Source: CAVPGH01 sp046726955
GTDB taxonomy: Bacteria; Acidobacteriota; Vicinamibacteria; Fen-336
DNA length: 11,543 nucleotides
NCBI GenBank assembly: GCA_046726955.1
Contig: JBKPBQ010000501.1
Span: forward strand, 1-11,543
Reading direction: 5' to 3'
A model generated the notes under the pieces. It worked only from the letters and a program-made list of their open reading frames with translations. It did not search any database and was not told the origin of the DNA. The translations under genes and the position numbers were made by a program. This document shows, piece by piece, positions 5,731-11,543 of this stretch; within the stretch, counting starts at the first letter, position 1; every line of letters begins with the position of its first letter.

Positions 5731-8436
5731 ATGAAGACCGACGTGTTCGGAGCCCGCTCGACTCTGGAGACGGGCCAGGGCCCGGCCGTGATGTACCGGT
5801 TGTCGGCGCTCGAGAAGGCGGGGGCCTGCCCCTCGCTGGCGCGCCTGCCCTTCTCGATCAAGATCCTGCTGGAGGCAGTGCTTCGGAACCTGGACGGCGA
5901 GCTCGTGACCGAGCAGGACGTCCGGAACCTCGCGGGGTGGAACGCGGCGGCGCCCCGGGACGTCGAGCTTCCCTTCATGCCCGCGCGGGTCATCCTCCAG
6001 GACTTCACCGGCGTGCCCGCGGTGGTGGACCTCGCCTCGATGCGCGCGGCGGTCAAGCGCCTCGGGGGCAACGCGAGACGGATCAACCCGCTCGTTCCCG
6101 TGGACCTCGTGGTCGACCACTCCGTCCAGGTGGACTACTACGCGACGCCGGAGGCGTTCCAGAAGAACGCGGACCTCGAGTTCGAGCGGAACCGCGAGCG
6201 CTACGAGTTCCTGCGCTGGGGGCAGAAGGCCTTCGACAACTTCCGCGTGGTGCCTCCCGCGACCGGCATCGTGCACCAGGTGAACCTCGAGTACCTGGCC
6301 AAGGGCGTCCTCACCCGCAAGCAAGACGGGGCGACCGTCGCCTTCCCGGACACGCTCGTGGGCACGGACTCCCACACCACGATGATCAACGGGCTCGGTG
6401 TCCTCGGCTGGGGCGTGGGCGGGATCGAGGCCGAGGCGGCGATGCTCGGGCAGCCGCTCTACATGGTGACGCCGCAGGTCGTGGGCTTCCGGCTCACCGG
6501 CCGGCTCCGCGAGGGCGTCACCGCCACCGATCTCGTGCTGACCGTCACCCAGCAGCTCCGCAAGAAGGGTGTGGTCGAGAAGTTCGTGGAGTTCTTCGGC
6601 CCCGGCCTCGCTCAGATGGCGCTCGCCGACCGGGCCACGATCGCGAACATGGCTCCCGAGTACGGCGCGACCTGCGGGTTCTTCCCGGTGGACGCGGAGA
6701 CGCTCTCCTACCTGCGCAAGACGGGGCGCACCGCGGCCGAGGTGGACCTCGTCGAGCGGTACTGCAAGGAGCAGGGCCTCTTCCGCACGGAGGCGACGCC
6801 GGAGCCGGTGTTCTCGGACACGCTCGAGCTGGAGCTCGGAACGGTGGAGCCGAGCCTGGCCGGGCCGAAGCGACCGCACGACCGGGTGGCCCTCTCCCAG
6901 ATGAAAGACGCCTTCCGCAAGGCGCTCACCGCCCCCGTGAAGGACCGCGGGTTCGGTCTCGCCGAGGGCGACCTCGCGCGCTCGGCGAGCGTCGAGGTTC
7001 ACGGCGACAAGCGCGAGCTGCACCACGGCGCGGTCGTCATCGCCGCGATCACGAGCTGCACGAACACGTCGAACCCCTCGGTGATGCTCGGGGCCGGCCT
7101 CCTCGCCCGCAAGGCCGCGGCGAGGGGGATGAAGGTTCCCGGCTACGTGAAGACGAGCCTCGCCCCGGGGTCGAAGGTCGTGACGGAGTACCTGAAGAAG
7201 GCGGACCTCCTGAAGGACCTCGAGTGCCTCGGCTTCGGGCTCGTGGGCTACGGGTGCACGACGTGCATCGGCAACAGCGGGCCCCTGCCCACGGAGGTCT
7301 CGAAGGCGGTGAACGACGGCAAGCTCGTCGCCTCGTCCGTCCTCTCCGGTAACCGCAACTTCGAGGGACGGATCAACCCGGACGTCAAGGCGAACTACCT
7401 GGCCTCGCCGCCCCTCGTCGTCGCCTACGCCCTCGCCGGCACCACCGACCGCGACCTCACGACGGAGCCGCTCGGCGCGGACCGCGACGGCAAGCCGGTG
7501 AAGCTCGCCGACCTGTGGCCGACGCAGAAGGAGGTCGCCGATCTCGAGGCGACGATCGGCGCCGAGATGTTCCGCGACTCCTACGGCAACGTCTTCGACG
7601 GCAACCCCACCTGGAACGCCGTGAAGGTGCCGGAGGGAGACCTCTTCGCGTTCCGCGAGGAGTCCACGTACATCCAGGACCCCCCGTTCTTCCAGGGGCT
7701 GACCACCGACCCTGCGCCCCTCGCGGACGTGCGGGGAGCGCGCATCCTCGCCATCCTCGGGGACTCGGTCACCACCGACCACATCTCGCCCGCGGGCGAC
7801 ATCGCCCTCGACAGCCCCGCGGGCCGGTTCCTGAAGGAGCGGGGCGTCGAGAAGAAGGACTTCAACTCCTACGGCTCGCGACGCGGCAACGACCGCGTGA
7901 TGGTGCGGGGCACGTTCGCGAACATCCGCCTCAAGAACCTCATGGTCCCCGGCGTCGAAGGCGGCGTCACCGTCCACCAGCCGAGCGGCGAGCGGCTGTC
8001 CATCTACGACGCGGCCGAGCGCTATCGCGCGGAGAAGGTCCCGCTCGTGGTGATCGCGGGCAAGGAGTACGGCAGCGGGTCGTCGCGCGACTGGGCGGCC
8101 AAGGGCACGCTCCTCCTCGGGGTGAAGGCGGTCATCGCGGAGAGCTACGAGCGCATACACCGCAGCAACCTCGTGGGCATGGGGGTCCTGCCTTTGCAGT
8201 TCAAGCCCGGCGAGAACGCGGAATCCCACGGCCTCACCGGCCCGGAGCGCGTCTCGGTCGTCGGCATCGCCGGCGATCTCAAGCCCCGGCCGGAGGTGAG
8301 GGTCGAGGTCGAGCGGCCCGACGGCACGAGGTCGTCGTTCACCGTGATCGCCCGCCTCGACACGCCGGTCGAGGTCAACTACTACCGGAACGGCGGCATC
8401 CTCCAGACCGTCCTGCGCAAGCTCCTCAAGGCCTGA
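5731..8436 (+). CDS. acnA: Aconitate hydratase AcnA (aconitase A, IRP1-like)
   Basis: A 901-residue aconitase of the AcnA/IRP1 class interconverts citrate and isocitrate in the TCA cycle using a [4Fe-4S] cluster. The three cluster cysteines are present: Cys443 in TSCTNTSNPSVM and Cys509/Cys512 in GCTTCIGNSGPL. Other landmarks are VGTDSHTTMINGLGVLGWGV in the N-terminal half, NYLASPPLVVAYALAGT, GDSVTTDHISPAG (677-689) opening the swivel domain, and GSGSSRDWAAKG (781-792) with its substrate-binding Ser/Arg residues. Length is typical and no key residue is missing, so it should be active. The ATG at 5731 has AGGAG at 5720-5724 six bases upstream. AcnA proteins elsewhere can bind mRNA when they lose the cluster, and whether this one does cannot be seen here. 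The next gene begins two bases after its stop, so acnA is probably the first gene of a transcription unit. The 99-base gap upstream shows no clear promoter. Confidence 0.98.
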   Translation: MKTDVFGARSTLETGQGPAVMYRLSALEKAGACPSLARLPFSIKILLEAVLRNLDGELVTEQDVRNLAGWNAAAPRDVELPFMPARVILQDFTGVPAVVDLASMRAAVKRLGGNARRINPLVPVDLVVDHSVQVDYYATPEAFQKNADLEFERNRERYEFLRWGQKAFDNFRVVPPATGIVHQVNLEYLAKGVLTRKQDGATVAFPDTLVGTDSHTTMINGLGVLGWGVGGIEAEAAMLGQPLYMVTPQVVGFRLTGRLREGVTATDLVLTVTQQLRKKGVVEKFVEFFGPGLAQMALADRATIANMAPEYGATCGFFPVDAETLSYLRKTGRTAAEVDLVERYCKEQGLFRTEATPEPVFSDTLELELGTVEPSLAGPKRPHDRVALSQMKDAFRKALTAPVKDRGFGLAEGDLARSASVEVHGDKRELHHGAVVIAAITSCTNTSNPSVMLGAGLLARKAAARGMKVPGYVKTSLAPGSKVVTEYLKKADLLKDLECLGFGLVGYGCTTCIGNSGPLPTEVSKAVNDGKLVASSVLSGNRNFEGRINPDVKANYLASPPLVVAYALAGTTDRDLTTEPLGADRDGKPVKLADLWPTQKEVADLEATIGAEMFRDSYGNVFDGNPTWNAVKVPEGDLFAFREESTYIQDPPFFQGLTTDPAPLADVRGARILAILGDSVTTDHISPAGDIALDSPAGRFLKERGVEKKDFNSYGSRRGNDRVMVRGTFANIRLKNLMVPGVEGGVTVHQPSGERLSIYDAAERYRAEKVPLVVIAGKEYGSGSSRDWAAKGTLLLGVKAVIAESYERIHRSNLVGMGVLPLQFKPGENAESHGLTGPERVSVVGIAGDLKPRPEVRVEVERPDGTRSSFTVIARLDTPVEVNYYRNGGILQTVLRKLLKA
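8428..8431 (+). promoter_or_regulatory. Ribosome binding site inside the acnA 3' end, supporting a TTG start
   Basis: AAGG lies in the last acnA codons, 7 bases before the TTG at 8439. The nuclease sequence needs to begin about here (PRLAFLGAARSVTGS is its first strand), and no ATG or GTG is available in frame at that point. Confidence 0.5.
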
Positions 8437-8438
8437 GC

Positions 8439-9839
8439 TTGCCCCGCCTCGCCTTCCTGGGAGCGGCCCGCAGCGTCACCGGCTCGCAGTACCTGCTGGA
8501 TGCGGGGGGCGAGCGGATCCTCGTGGACAGTGGTCTCTTCCAGGGGGACAAGACGCTTCGCCAGCGGAACTGGACCGAGCCGCCGTTCGACCCCCGGACG
8601 GTCTCGCACCTCGTCCTCACCCACACGCACCTCGACCACATCGGCCGCCTGCCGCGCCTCGTGAGGCAGGGCTTCCGGGGGACGATCTGGGCGACGCCGC
8701 CCACGAAGGACCTCGCCGAGGTGCTCCTCCTCGACGCCGCCCACCTCCAGCAGGAGGACGCGGACTACCTGAACCGGAAGAACCTCACGTCGCACGAGCC
8801 GGCGCTGCCCCTCTTCGACGCCGCGGACGTGCAGCAGACGATGCCGCTCTTCCGCTCCCACCTGCCCGGGGAGACGCGCGAGATCTCTCCCGCCTTCTCG
8901 TTCACCTATCGCGAGGCCGGGCACCTCCTGGGCGCGGCTTCCGTGGAGCTCGACGTGCGCGAGAACGGTCGCACGACGCGCGTCCTCTTCAGCGGCGACG
9001 TGGGCCGCTACGGGAGTGTCCTCGTGAAGGACCCCGCGCCCGCCACGAACGCGGACTACGTGCTGGCGGAGAGCACGTACGGTAACCGCGCGCATCCCGC
9101 GATCCCGGTGCAGGAGCAGCTCGAGGGTGTCCTCGTGCGGACCTTCGCCCGGGGCGGCGTCGTCCTCGTCCCCGCGTTCGCGGTAGGGCGAGCCCAGCAG
9201 ATGATCTGGCTCATGGACGACCTCGTGACGCGGGGCCGCCTGCGGCCGTTCCCCATCCACCTGGACAGCCCGATGGCCGTCGACGCCACCCGGATCTACG
9301 CCCAATACCCGGAAGCCGGGCGCGTGAGCCTCAACGGAGTCGGAGGGCGCAGCCTGCTCTATGGGAAGTGGGTGCACCTGCACCGCACGCAGGCAGAGTC
9401 GATGGCGCTCAACTCCGTGAAGGGCCCGGCCGTGATCATCTCCTCGAGCGGTATGCTCACGGGGGGCCGGATCCTCCACCACTGCCGCGTCCGGCTCCCC
9501 CACGCCGAGAACACGCTGCTCATCACCGGCTACCAGGCCGAGAACACGTTGGGCCGCGCGCTCCTCGACGGCGTGCGCACGGTGCGCATCCACAAGGGAG
9601 AGGTGGCCGTCCTCGCCGAGATCGCGAGCCTCAAGGGCATGTCCGGTCACGCCGACGCCTCGGAGATGGTCCGTTGGCTCTCCGCGATCGACCGCCCGCC
9701 GCGGACCGTCTTCCTGACGCACGGCGAGGTGGACGCGGCGGAGGCCCTGGCCGCCCGCATCACCAAGGAGCGCGGCTTCCCCACCTACGTGCCCGACCTC
9801 GGGGAGACGGTGGAGCTGCTGCCCGGAGCCGCCTCGTGA
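8439..9839 (+). CDS. Metallo-beta-lactamase-fold beta-CASP ribonuclease (YSH1/CPSF-like, COG1236 type)
   Basis: The 466-residue product has the complete active site of RNA-type beta-CASP nucleases, which cut or degrade RNA using two zinc ions. In order: HTHLDH (62-67), metal ligands His162 in AGHLLGAAS and Asp187 in FSGDVGR, beta-CASP motif A Glu211 in AESTYGNR, PAFAVGRAQ, HLDSPMA, SSSGMLTGGR, motif B His404 in MSGHAD and motif C His428 in THGE. A histidine at motif C is the RNA-type choice, since DNA-type members carry valine. It lacks the C-terminal domain of RNase J and has the normal length of bacterial YSH1-like proteins. The start is a TTG two bases after the acnA stop. The open frame runs ~920 bases further upstream, but that part is an out-of-frame reading of acnA. 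Its end overlaps the phosphatase gene by four bases. Targets are unknown. Confidence 0.93.
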   Translation: MPRLAFLGAARSVTGSQYLLDAGGERILVDSGLFQGDKTLRQRNWTEPPFDPRTVSHLVLTHTHLDHIGRLPRLVRQGFRGTIWATPPTKDLAEVLLLDAAHLQQEDADYLNRKNLTSHEPALPLFDAADVQQTMPLFRSHLPGETREISPAFSFTYREAGHLLGAASVELDVRENGRTTRVLFSGDVGRYGSVLVKDPAPATNADYVLAESTYGNRAHPAIPVQEQLEGVLVRTFARGGVVLVPAFAVGRAQQMIWLMDDLVTRGRLRPFPIHLDSPMAVDATRIYAQYPEAGRVSLNGVGGRSLLYGKWVHLHRTQAESMALNSVKGPAVIISSSGMLTGGRILHHCRVRLPHAENTLLITGYQAENTLGRALLDGVRTVRIHKGEVAVLAEIASLKGMSGHADASEMVRWLSAIDRPPRTVFLTHGEVDAAEALAARITKERGFPTYVPDLGETVELLPGAAS

Positions 9840-10603
9840 AGGCGCTGATCGTCGACATCGACGGCGTCGTGATGCTCGACGACAAGGCGGCCCCGGGAGC
9901 GGACGAGCTCGTGGCCTGGCTGAAGACGAACGGGCGGCCCTTCCTCTTCCTCACGAACTTCCCGTCCCAGACGCCCGCCGATCTCTCGGGCCGCCTCGCC
10001 GCCGCCGGGCTCGACGTCGAGGCCAAGCACTTCTACAACTCGGCCATGGCCACCGCCGACTTCCTCACGAGCCAGGCCGGGACGAGGAAGCGCGTCTTCG
10101 TGGTGGGCGAGGGCGCGCTCGTCCACGAGCTCTACCAGGCCGGGTTCACGCTCTCCGAGATGGACGCGGACTTCGTGGTGCTCGGAGAGACCCGCGCCTA
10201 CAACTTCGACATGATCCAGCGTGCGTCCCAGCTCGTGCGCAAGGGGGCTCGCTTCATCGCCACCAATCCCGACGTCGCCGGCCCCCAGGGGCGCCCGAGC
10301 TGCGGCGCCTTCGCCGCCCCCATCGAGCGGATCACCGGCAAGGCCCCCTTCTACGTGGGCAAGCCCTCGGCCTTCATGATGCGGGCCGCGCTGCGGCACC
10401 TGCAGGCCCACTCCGAGGACGCGTGGATGGTCGGCGACAACATGGACACGGACATCATCGCGGGCCTCCAGACGGGACTCACCACCGTGCTCGTGCTCAC
10501 GGGCATCAGCAGCAAGGAGGATCTCCCGCGCTACGCGTACCGGCCGGATCACGTGGTGAAGGACGCGCGCGAGCTCGTAGCGCTTCTCGCCAGCCAGCCC
10601 TGA
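9836..10603 (+). CDS. HAD-superfamily (subclass IIA) phosphatase, NagD-like
   Basis: The 255-residue protein carries all four HAD motifs: Asp7 and Asp9 in VDIDGVV (nucleophile and acid/base), Thr40 in LTNFPSQT, Lys176 in GKPSAF, and GDNMDTDI (200-207) binding magnesium. The C-terminal AGLQTGLTTVLVLTGISS is characteristic of the IIA (NagD/AraL/4-nitrophenylphosphatase) group, and the cap domain lies between motifs II and III. E. coli NagD is about the same length and prefers UMP and other nucleoside monophosphates, so a nucleotidase is possible here but unproven. Sugar phosphates are an alternative. The start is GTG at 9836 within the nuclease stop (GTGA), with GGAG at 9825-9828 seven bases upstream, so translation is probably coupled to the nuclease. 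Confidence 0.92.
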   Translation: MKALIVDIDGVVMLDDKAAPGADELVAWLKTNGRPFLFLTNFPSQTPADLSGRLAAAGLDVEAKHFYNSAMATADFLTSQAGTRKRVFVVGEGALVHELYQAGFTLSEMDADFVVLGETRAYNFDMIQRASQLVRKGARFIATNPDVAGPQGRPSCGAFAAPIERITGKAPFYVGKPSAFMMRAALRHLQAHSEDAWMVGDNMDTDIIAGLQTGLTTVLVLTGISSKEDLPRYAYRPDHVVKDARELVALLASQP

Positions 10604-10618
10604 GGCCGTCCCCTGGCG

Positions 10619-10639
10619 GGAGCGCTTCGAGTGTGCTCC
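10619..10639 (+). other. Short hairpin between the HAD phosphatase and bacilliredoxin genes
   Basis: GGAGCGC (10619-10625) can pair with GTGCTCC-type sequence at 10633-10639 with one G-U pair, leaving a 7-base loop. No T-run follows, so it is not a standard terminator. It could be an mRNA processing or stability element in the 59-base gap, or chance. Confidence 0.2.
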
Positions 10640-10650
10640 AATTGGAAGAG

Positions 10651-10655
10651 AGGAG
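10651..10655 (+). promoter_or_regulatory. Ribosome binding site fixing the bacilliredoxin GTG start
   Basis: AGGAG within the purine-rich run AGAGAGGAGAGAAAGA lies 7 bases before the GTG at 10663. The in-frame GTG further upstream (about 10633) has no such site, so the 117-residue protein is preferred. Confidence 0.7.
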
Positions 10656-10662
10656 AGAAAGA

Positions 10663-11016
10663 GTGGCCCTCAAAGACCGTGCGACGTTCCTGACGACGGC
10701 CGAGCAGGTGGACGACTTCCTCGCGAAGAACCCGGCCTCGGCGATCTTCAAGGCCGGGACCTGCCACAAGACGCAGGAGACGTTCGGTCAGGTCCAGGCC
10801 CACCTCGAGGCGCGCGAGGACCTGCCGCTCGGCATCATCCGGGTGGTGGAGGCCCGGCCCGCGTCCAACCGCGTCGCCGAGCGGACAGGGATCACGCACG
10901 AGTCGCCGCAGATCATCCTCTTCAAGGACGGAAAGGCCGTCTTCGATCGCGACAACTGGGACATCACCGGCGAGTCGATCGCCGAGGCCCTGGAGAGCCA
11001 CTTCGCGCCTGTCTAG
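10663..11016 (+). CDS. ytxJ: YtxJ/BrxC-family bacilliredoxin (monothiol thioredoxin-fold protein)
   Basis: The 117-residue product has the thioredoxin-like fold of the bacillithiol-associated YtxJ (BrxC) family, which removes bacillithiol from oxidised protein thiols in the cytoplasm. It holds a single cysteine, Cys34, in FKAGTCHKTQ at the end of the first strand, where family members I know carry TCPxS. Conserved later parts are VVEARPASNRVAERTG (61-76), the HESPQ segment with the cis-proline position Pro82, and ILFKDGKAV. Length is normal. The GTG start at 10663 is supported by AGGAG upstream. It follows the phosphatase gene by 59 bases on the same strand, so read-through from the acnA unit is plausible. 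The unusual point is His35-Lys36-Thr37 after the cysteine. If the assignment is right, the host probably makes bacillithiol, whose biosynthesis genes are not in this window. Confidence 0.85.
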   Translation: MALKDRATFLTTAEQVDDFLAKNPASAIFKAGTCHKTQETFGQVQAHLEAREDLPLGIIRVVEARPASNRVAERTGITHESPQIILFKDGKAVFDRDNWDITGESIAEALESHFAPV

Positions 11017-11543
11017 ACGGCCGGAAGGAAGACGCGCGTCTCCATGGCTCCCCCGGGCAGGGGAGCAAAGCGGATGAACCCGCCCATCTCTCTGACGAGC
11101 CGGTAGGACTCGCCCAGCGGTCCGGGGTCGCCGCCCTGCAGCACCCGCTGCTGGTCCTCGGGGCGGAGGCCCGCGGGGTGCGTGAGCGCGAGCATCAGGA
11201 AGTCGCGCTTCACTTCGCCGTCCTTGCTGCGCAGGAGGACGGGCTTTCTCTCCGATCGGATCGCGATCAACGAGCCCGCGGGGCACGCGACGGCCAGCCC
11301 GTTGAAGAGCGCGGCGAGGGCCCGGCGCACGTTCGCGGGAGGGCAGCGGGGAGGCGGCGTCCCCGCGGCGACCCGGCTGTCCACCGCGACTCTCCGCGCC
11401 TCGAGCGTCGTGCGGGCGGCGAGCGCCGAGTCCGTGAGGATCGCGTCGAGACCCGCGCCCGGCGGGACGGGAACGGGGCCGGGAACGGCAGCGGCGGGGC
11501 GCGCCACGGGCGTGGGTGCGGGCCTCGGCACCGAGGCCGGAGC
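11013..11543 (-). CDS. C-terminal part of a histidine-kinase-like protein with a degenerate ATPase domain (partial, N-terminus off the right edge)
   Basis: The minus-strand frame is open to the right edge, giving about 176 visible residues and ending ...RVFLPAV. The N-terminal ~30 visible residues are a Pro/Ala-rich linker. The rest follows the order of a HATPase_c domain: LDAILTDSALAARTTLEARR (the usual strand after the DHp helices), an N-box-like NVRRALAALFNGLAVA, a strand and turn at the G1 position reading LTHPAGLRPEDQQRVL, and a G2/G3-like end GESYRLVREMGGFIRF. The Asn normally found in the N-box appears to be Ala, and the DxGxG loop is missing, so ATP binding is doubtful. The HisKA phospho-acceptor domain would lie outside the window. 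A GTG at 11531 is available but lies inside the linker, so I treat the gene as continuing upstream. It could instead be a GHKL-like scaffold. It converges on ytxJ, overlapping it by four bases. Confidence 0.7.
   Translation of the reverse strand, partial: APASVPRPAPTPVARPAAAVPGPVPVPPGAGLDAILTDSALAARTTLEARRVAVDSRVAAGTPPPRCPPANVRRALAALFNGLAVACPAGSLIAIRSERKPVLLRSKDGEVKRDFLMLALTHPAGLRPEDQQRVLQGGDPGPLGESYRLVREMGGFIRFAPLPGGAMETRVFLPAV

Noticed and set aside
5635..8229. An 864-codon open frame on the minus strand, antisense to acnA
   Set aside because: The translation is a low-complexity Arg/Glu/Val/His/Leu-rich sequence with no recognisable domain, as expected from the mirror frame of a GC-rich gene with strong third-position bias. 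The sense gene is an unmistakable aconitase.
7515..8438. Upstream extension of the nuclease frame through acnA, giving a 774-residue fusion-like protein
   Set aside because: The added ~308 residues are an Arg/Pro/Gly-rich out-of-frame reading of acnA. The conserved nuclease fold starts at the TTG at 8439.

Overview
The window is GC-rich DNA (roughly 70% G+C by eye) from a chromosome, densely packed with ten protein-coding genes on both strands. I see no RNA genes, insertion sequences, CRISPR arrays or phage genes. The best guess at the source is an Acidobacteriota-like bacterium, probably an environmental or metagenomic genome. This is inference from three things: a Pkn-type kinase fused to a TolB/PD40-like beta-propeller with an EFPIGKVLY-type propeller motif that I associate with acidobacterial kinases, a bacilliredoxin (YtxJ/BrxC family) outside an obvious Firmicute background, and the overall base composition.

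Layout. (1) 1-2486, minus strand: membrane-anchored Ser/Thr kinase with a C-terminal propeller, running off the left edge. (2) 2606-3382, plus: short-chain dehydrogenase/reductase, divergent from the kinase. (3) 3391-3873, minus: small DUF2938-like membrane protein, convergent with the SDR gene and divergent from the next gene. (4) 4058-5631, plus: an AraC-family regulator and a 3-methyladenine DNA glycosylase, whose stop and GTG start overlap by four bases. (5) 5731-11016, plus: aconitase (acnA), a beta-CASP metallo-beta-lactamase-fold ribonuclease (TTG start two bases after the acnA stop), a NagD-like HAD phosphatase (GTG start overlapping the nuclease stop by four bases) and a YtxJ/BrxC bacilliredoxin. 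(6) 11013 to the right edge, minus: the C-terminal part of a histidine-kinase-like protein whose ATPase motifs look degenerate. Its stop codon shares a CTAG palindrome with the bacilliredoxin stop.

How the genes may work together. The spacing suggests two co-expressed units. The regulator-glycosylase pair looks like a locally regulated repair or stress module, with the divergent membrane protein a candidate target. The acnA-nuclease-phosphatase(-bacilliredoxin) run joins a redox- and iron-sensitive Fe-S enzyme, an RNA-processing nuclease, a possible nucleotidase and a low-molecular-weight-thiol redox protein. A functional link between RNA turnover and Fe-S/thiol state is a hypothesis from gene order only. 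Most genes belong to well-known families, and I do not see a clear unknown system. The least ordinary items are the CHKT active site of the bacilliredoxin, the degenerate ATPase domain and the acnA-nuclease-phosphatase coupling.
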